A stretch of 60,000 nt of DNA from Strigamia acuminata (Eukaryota > Arthropoda > Chilopoda > Geophilomorpha > Linotaeniidae): assembly GCA_949358305.1 (NCBI GenBank), contig OX442314.1, positions 18,781,060 to 18,841,059 on the forward strand. The letters run 5' to 3'. Position 1 is the stretch's first letter. Each line of letters begins with the position of its first letter. The translations under genes were made by a program, and so were the position numbers. A model generated the notes under the pieces. The model saw only the letters and a list, made by a program, of their open reading frames with translations. It made no database searches and was not told where the DNA came from. Positions 57,201 to 60,000 of the stretch are shown here, piece after piece.

Positions 57201-60000
57201 TAATTTTATTTTTTTAAATGGACAGGTACATTATTGTTGAAACATTGTAATTTGCATCTTTAATGTCTATTTTTTTTCAGGTTTCTTACCGCAGTCGATA
57301 TTTAAAAAGTGAATCGTACAAAAAGGTTCAAGAATTACATAAAACTATTTATACGGAGTTTGGAACAAAGGCTCATCCTGATTTATGTAAAAGTTCAATT
57401 TCCAGGTATTATATGAAATTAAGTCGACTTGCATTTAATTTAATTTAGAGTTGACTTTTTGAATTTTTGAATTAATCATAATCTCCAAATCTCCAAATTC
57501 AACTCCATGATTTTGTATTTTTGAAATTCCATGATTCTGTAAATGGTAACATGACCAATCGTAAAACATGTTATAGAAAAAAACCTTATTGACATTCATA
57601 GTATAGCTGCATTCAAAAAGTCCTGTTTTAAATTTTTGTGTTTTAGAATTGTTTTGAATTGTGTGTTTTGGTTGAGTTTTTGTTGTTTTGCAAGTGTTTT
57701 AAAGTTTGCTATTGTGGCATTTTCAAAATGGTTACTCACATGGATACCCAAATGGAAGGAACTATCAGGAAAAGGCAAATTCTTGATAAGTTTCATGCCA
57801 TAACTATTCAAATACTATGTACATACAACAAATTAAAAATTAATTTATAATTTTAATCAAATTAAATTAATTATAATTGAATTATAATTATAATTTTAAA
57901 TTAGAAAAAAAATCCATAAATTCAATTAAAAAATCAAAGAAATTGAAACCTCATTCATGCTCATTCACTTTACATCAATCTTTACATCAATCTTCACATC
58001 AATCTAGGTGATTTTGTTTAAAAAATAAGTGGCATCTAATGTTGATTTTAAATTTTCATGCAGAAAGTATTATTCTGCTTAAAAAGTCACATCAATTGTT
58101 ATTATATGTAATAAATTAAATAATACAGACCTGCCACAAAAACTAGCGGAAGTGACATCATGAAATAAAAAGACAAACACCTAAAACACTTAAAACAAGA
58201 CTTTTGGAATGCAAACAAAAAATTTAAACTACTTGTAGGCATTAACAACAATTTTATAAACCTTACAAGTTATTACGTATATTATTATTATAGATAAATA
58301 CAGAAATAATTTAGGACATCAAGAATTATTTGAGATAAGCACTTTCTCCCCAGTCCCTACTTTAAACTTTTGTCAAACACGATCCAAATTCTCAATTTGT
58401 CAAAATGAATTTCTATTTTATCAAATTTTGGATGTGTATTTAAGAAACCAATAACTCTTCAGCGATTTTCTCTCATGTGGGACTCGTCGCTTTGACCAGG
58501 GTCCGGACTAACAGGCTATCCGGATGGGGGAGCAAATTGTCTAAACCACATTGTTTTACACTAGGCGCATTCGAAAAGTAATTTGCACTAAACGACCAGT
58601 GCAACTGATAGTGTAAATGTCAAGTTAAACGACCCACTTTTCGAATGTAAAAATAAATTTCTGTGCAAATTTCAGTGTAAATTCAAGTGTAAATAAATCA
58701 GCCCAAATAATAACCATAGTCAAAATTGTTTCTCTTAAAAAACAGGCGCGTTCAATTTCAACTTGTGAAATTATAAAAACTTGGTTATAATTATAAATGT
58801 AAGTTTATTTAAATTATTTTTTGTATTATTACTTATTTAAGAACGGGGAATCGGCCGAACGTCGGCCGAACGTCGGCCGCATTCGATCGCACAAATGCGG
58901 CCGAATACTGGCCGCATTTGAGCGCACAAATGTGGCCCAACACCGGCCGCATTCGATCGCACAAATGCGGCCGAACATCGACTGCATTCGATTGCACAAA
59001 TGAGGCCGAACAATGGCCACATTCGACCTCACAGATGCGGCTAATAACTGCTACAAAATTGTTGTTACAATTGAAATCGTTGGAACCGATCTAACGAAAA
59101 TCCAAGATGGCTGCCATCAAGACCCGATTTGAAGGAGAAAACTCGTTGCACGGAGATTTTAAACGGAAACGTGGCGTACAGGCCGTTTCCGTTTAACCAG
59201 TTTACACGACATTTACACGAATTAATTCGTGTAAATGTCGTGTGAAAACGAGTGTAAACACGTTTACACTCGTTTTAATGACTTTTCGAATGCGCCTACT
59301 GTATGTACATTGAAAATATGTAAATTTATGTTGTTAATGTTTCTAGGTTTTTTTCCAACTTTGTTATCCCGGACTTAACTGATAACAACATGCTGCATGT
59401 TTATCAGCTGCACGGCAATTTCTACTCCGCAACTGAAACGCATTTTATTCACAGAATCGACCCTATTACACTGCACACAAAAGAACGGGTAGAAGATTTA
59501 ACATGACATTTTTTTAAAGCGTCAAGTGAAATTTCGCTCTGTACTTTAGATCAATGTGACCAATATTTTTCCAGTTCACATACTTTCATCACAACCGCTA
59601 ATTGACCAAGACGGAAATACATACAACATAGGAGTTTCGTTTACCAATTTAAAATACGTAATTCTAAAATTTTCTCCAAATGATCCTTTAACTCAAGGTA
59701 ATAAGTAAGATTGCTCGAGAAATGGGGCAATGCCAATTATCTAATTTATTTCCGTTACTTGTCATTTTGTGCTGTATTTTGTTACATTTGTCTTTATCTC
59801 CAAATTTCTACTACCTAGTCTGCAATTACAACCTTGCTATAACCTTTATTTCTGCTTGCACATATTATTCTACGACGTTGTAAGTATTCACTTGTAACAT
59901 TTGTTTCGTGAGGTCGTTGTGATTTGTGAAGGAGTACTTGCATATGTGCATATGCACAATATTAAATTAAACTTGTGCTGCTGAAATCTTGCAAACAACA

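Overview
The window is a stretch of insect nuclear genome. It is AT-rich, with small exons, introns mostly 55-70 bases long, poly-T tracts before acceptors, and genes packed on both strands. The insect call rests mainly on a metabotropic-glutamate-receptor-like gene with the ligand-pocket losses known from the insect mXR/mangetout branch, and on overall gene architecture. The order is not determined; a beetle-like compact genome would fit but is not proved. Gene models were assembled by hand from splice signals and conserved protein motifs. For each complete model the exon lengths sum to a whole number of codons, but single-base errors in exon ends remain possible.

Layout. 1-1478 (+): 3' end of a receptor-type guanylyl cyclase. 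1479-3335: intergenic DNA with a 77-bp hAT-type MITE and an unexplained GC-rich motif cluster. 3336-8657 (-): class C GPCR of the mXR type, with a probable 5' UTR exon near 9.9 kb. 9486-9691: second hAT-type MITE. 11617-14161 (-): Kv-beta (Hyperkinetic-like) aldo-keto reductase. 14919-16929: a complete, very young Copia-type LTR element that carries gag only. 18972-20037 (+): SRP receptor beta. 20416-22967 (+): KLHL17-like BTB-Kelch protein. 23510-25157 (-): prohibitin-2 with a U12 AT-AC intron. 25336-26462 (+): mitochondrial ribosomal protein L47. 26610-30714 (-): HPS3. 31489-33590 (+): WRAP73. 34340-36223 (-): TPRG1L-like. 36650-37898 (-): PEX10. 39206-40644 (-): GAPDH. 41782-43792 (+): mitochondrial 2-oxoglutarate/malate carrier. 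44073-44890 (-): DJ-1/PARK7. 45294-49515 (+): DHX36-type G-quadruplex helicase. 49965-50990 (+): unrecognised secreted cysteine-rich protein. 51477-53184 (+): short TTC17-like TPR membrane protein. 53601-55297 (-): NECAP. 55586 to beyond 59697 (+): 5' part of a carotenoid-oxygenase-family gene whose first iron-ligand histidine is replaced by glutamine.

The genes are mostly housekeeping (mitochondria, peroxisome, secretory and endocytic traffic, glycolysis) and do not form an operon-like system. Several pairs are divergent over short gaps (PHB2/MRPL47, GAPDH/SLC25A11, PARK7/DHX36, NECAP/carotenoid oxygenase) and probably share promoter regions. The accessory content is transposon-derived: the gag-only Copia element, two hAT MITEs, and at least four members of a terminal-inverted-repeat family ending in TAGGTGCATTC-like sequence, the largest of which carries nested palindromes and a 35-bp GC-rich minisatellite inside an intron.
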